Of a stretch of DNA of 6,789 bases, positions 5,629 through 6,789 are shown in pieces (positions within the stretch are counted from its first letter, which is position 1; the number at the start of each line of letters is the position of its first letter). The translations under genes were made by a program, and so were the position numbers. The notes beneath the pieces were generated by a model. It was given only the letters and a program-made list of their open reading frames with translations, was not told the origin of the DNA and did not search any database. The DNA is from Bacteroidales bacterium. GTDB taxonomy: Bacteria; Bacteroidota; Bacteroidia; Bacteroidales; VadinHA17. The DNA lies in the NCBI GenBank assembly GCA_003155705.1, contig PMEC01000056.1, positions 33,660 through 40,448 of the forward strand. Direction: 5' to 3'.

Positions 5629-6789
5629 TTATTTCTTTAATCGGAATAATCCGACTCCCTCGTCAAGCCATTTTTTGTACTCCGTTATATTCAGGTTTGT
5701 AGGCATAGGAGTGTTTAAGGGGTTTCCTGCATAATCGGAGATTACATAAAGCGGAAGTGAATTTGTCTTGTATTTTGATATCTCCAGCTCCTCATTGACC
5801 TTTCCAATTGTTTTAAGTGGCTTTCCATTTATTGAGGATATGACCCATTCATTTTCAGAAAGTTGCGTTCTGTCGTCAACATAAAGTGAGATGATCACAA
5901 AATTTTCATTAAGCCTTTTAAGAACTTCAGGATCAGACCATACTTTAGCTTCCATTAGTTTGCAGTTGGCACATGCATGACCTTTAAAATCAATAAGTAC
6001 CGGTTTTCCCTGCTCCTTTGCGCAATCAAGACCCTGTTTATAATCGAAATAACCTTTAAGTCCGAGTGGCATTTCAAATATGTTTCCATATTTAGGAGAT
6101 GAACAAAGAACGTCACCGGAATTAGCAGTAAATCTCGGACTCGAAACGGGTTTATTCTCAGTTATAAGTCGTGCAATATTGAATTTTGAAGTTCCCTGTT
6201 CAGGCAATAGTGCCGAAAGACCTTTTAAAGGTGCTCCGAAAAGCCCGGGAATAAGATATACCACAAAAGTAAAAACTACAATTATCAGGAATAGCCTGAA
6301 TGTTCCGATAAAGGGAATGTCGCTGTCATGAGAGAATTTAATTTTTCCCATCAGGTAGAAGCCCATCAGTGAGAAAATCACAATCCAGACTGCCAGGAAG
6401 ATATCTCTAGAAATTATTTTGAGTGAATAAACACTATCAATGGTAGAAAGAAACTTCATACTGAATGCAAGCATAATGAATCCAAGAACAACTTTTATTG
6501 AGTTCAACCAGCCACCCGATTTGGGCAATCTGCTCATTACTGACGGGAAAAGGGCAAATATTGTAAAAGGAAGTGCGAATGCAATTCCAAAACCCAGCAT
6601 GCCAATAGTGGGTCTGAGGATTTCTCCTGTAGCAGCCTGAACAAGCAGAACACCAATTATTGGCCCAGTGCATGAAAATGAAACAATTACTGTTGTAAGT
6701 CCCAAAAAAAAGGATGCGATTATACCACCTTTATCCACTTTTGAATCTGCACTTGTCACCCAACTATTGGGCAATACAATTTCAAATGC
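5629..6789 (-). CDS. dsbD: thiol:disulfide interchange protein DsbD family, C-terminal part (5' end outside window)
   Basis: DsbD-type proteins carry electrons from cytoplasmic thioredoxin across the inner membrane to periplasmic thiol proteins. The frame stays open to the window edge, beginning '..FEIVLPNSWV', so 386 residues of a larger protein are seen. The apparent start near 6774 is only an internal TTG. Visible parts, numbered from the edge, are five TM helices (about 23-53, 62-82, 97-115, 130-147, 164-184), a linker, and a C-terminal thioredoxin-like domain (about 244-386). C40 in 'SFSCTGP' corresponds to the second redox cysteine of the DsbD membrane core (E. coli Cys285). C273 and C276 form the 'CANC' active site (E. 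coli CVAC). 'NSLPLYVI' supplies the cis-proline. The partner membrane cysteine and any N-terminal periplasmic domain must lie beyond 6789. It is convergent with the sigma-led cluster. Two further cysteines, C229 and C256, lie ahead of the CANC. Confidence 0.92.
   Translation of the reverse strand, partial: AFEIVLPNSWVTSADSKVDKGGIIASFFLGLTTVIVSFSCTGPIIGVLLVQAATGEILRPTIGMLGFGIAFALPFTIFALFPSVMSRLPKSGGWLNSIKVVLGFIMLAFSMKFLSTIDSVYSLKIISRDIFLAVWIVIFSLMGFYLMGKIKFSHDSDIPFIGTFRLFLIIVVFTFVVYLIPGLFGAPLKGLSALLPEQGTSKFNIARLITENKPVSSPRFTANSGDVLCSSPKYGNIFEMPLGLKGYFDYKQGLDCAKEQGKPVLIDFKGHACANCKLMEAKVWSDPEVLKRLNENFVIISLYVDDRTQLSENEWVISSINGKPLKTIGKVNEELEISKYKTNSLPLYVISDYAGNPLNTPMPTNLNITEYKKWLDEGVGLFRLKK

Noticed and set aside
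6080..6331. 83-aa + strand frame opposite dsbD
   Set aside because: It is antisense to the strongly supported DsbD coding sequence and has no independent evidence.
6437..6673. Overlapping 78-aa minus and 66-aa plus frames within dsbD
   Set aside because: Both are alternate-frame shadows of the DsbD transmembrane region. The minus-strand frame is rich in Trp/Cys/His and lacks protein-like patterning.
6772..6774. TTG at 6774 as the true start of the DsbD-like gene
   Set aside because: The frame continues upstream to the window edge as 'AFEIV', matching the usual DsbD sequence before 'LP-SW'. The cysteine-containing first half of the membrane core is missing, so the gene starts outside the window.

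Overview
The window looks like chromosomal DNA from a Bacteroidetes (Bacteroidota) bacterium, probably an uncultured or environmental lineage. It is AT-rich, and its leaders are A-rich with few Shine-Dalgarno sequences. Two intergenic regions carry matches to the Bacteroidetes -7 box (TAnnTTTG). Signal peptides end in the '(S/G)Q' cleavage context common in this phylum. The protein families (a DsbD with a Bacteroidetes-style 'SFSCTGP' segment, and a small ECF sigma factor followed by a one-TM coiled-coil protein) point the same way. There are no mobile elements, CRISPR arrays, tRNAs or rRNAs that I can see.

Layout. Positions 1-386 hold no gene: they are AT-rich DNA with a small hairpin, a 14-bp AT palindrome and a candidate promoter. 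Positions 387-2000 (+) encode a full-length apolipoprotein N-acyltransferase (Lnt) with its Glu-Lys-Cys triad intact. A 29-base gap leads to a tight + strand cluster: an ECF sigma factor (2030-2596), a one-TM putative anti-sigma factor (2598-3128, one base after the sigma stop), and an exported DUF4097-like beta-solenoid protein (about 3118-4203, overlapping the anti-sigma gene). Two small exported proteins that look like outer-membrane beta-barrels follow (about 4273-4785 and 4903-5547). On the minus strand, the 3' two-thirds or so of a dsbD-type thiol:disulfide interchange gene (5629 to beyond 6789) converges on this cluster. An imperfect inverted repeat lies in the gap between them.

Function. 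Every identifiable gene concerns the cell envelope: lipoprotein maturation (Lnt), a regulatory sigma/anti-sigma pair, exported and surface proteins, and periplasmic thiol redox (DsbD). The most interesting unit is the sigma / anti-sigma / DUF4097-like / OMP / OMP cluster. It reads as a self-contained envelope-response cassette in which the membrane-spanning coiled-coil protein would hold the sigma factor and the downstream exported proteins would be its sensors or targets. That functional reading is inferred from gene order and protein architecture. The sigma factor, Lnt and DsbD assignments are firm.
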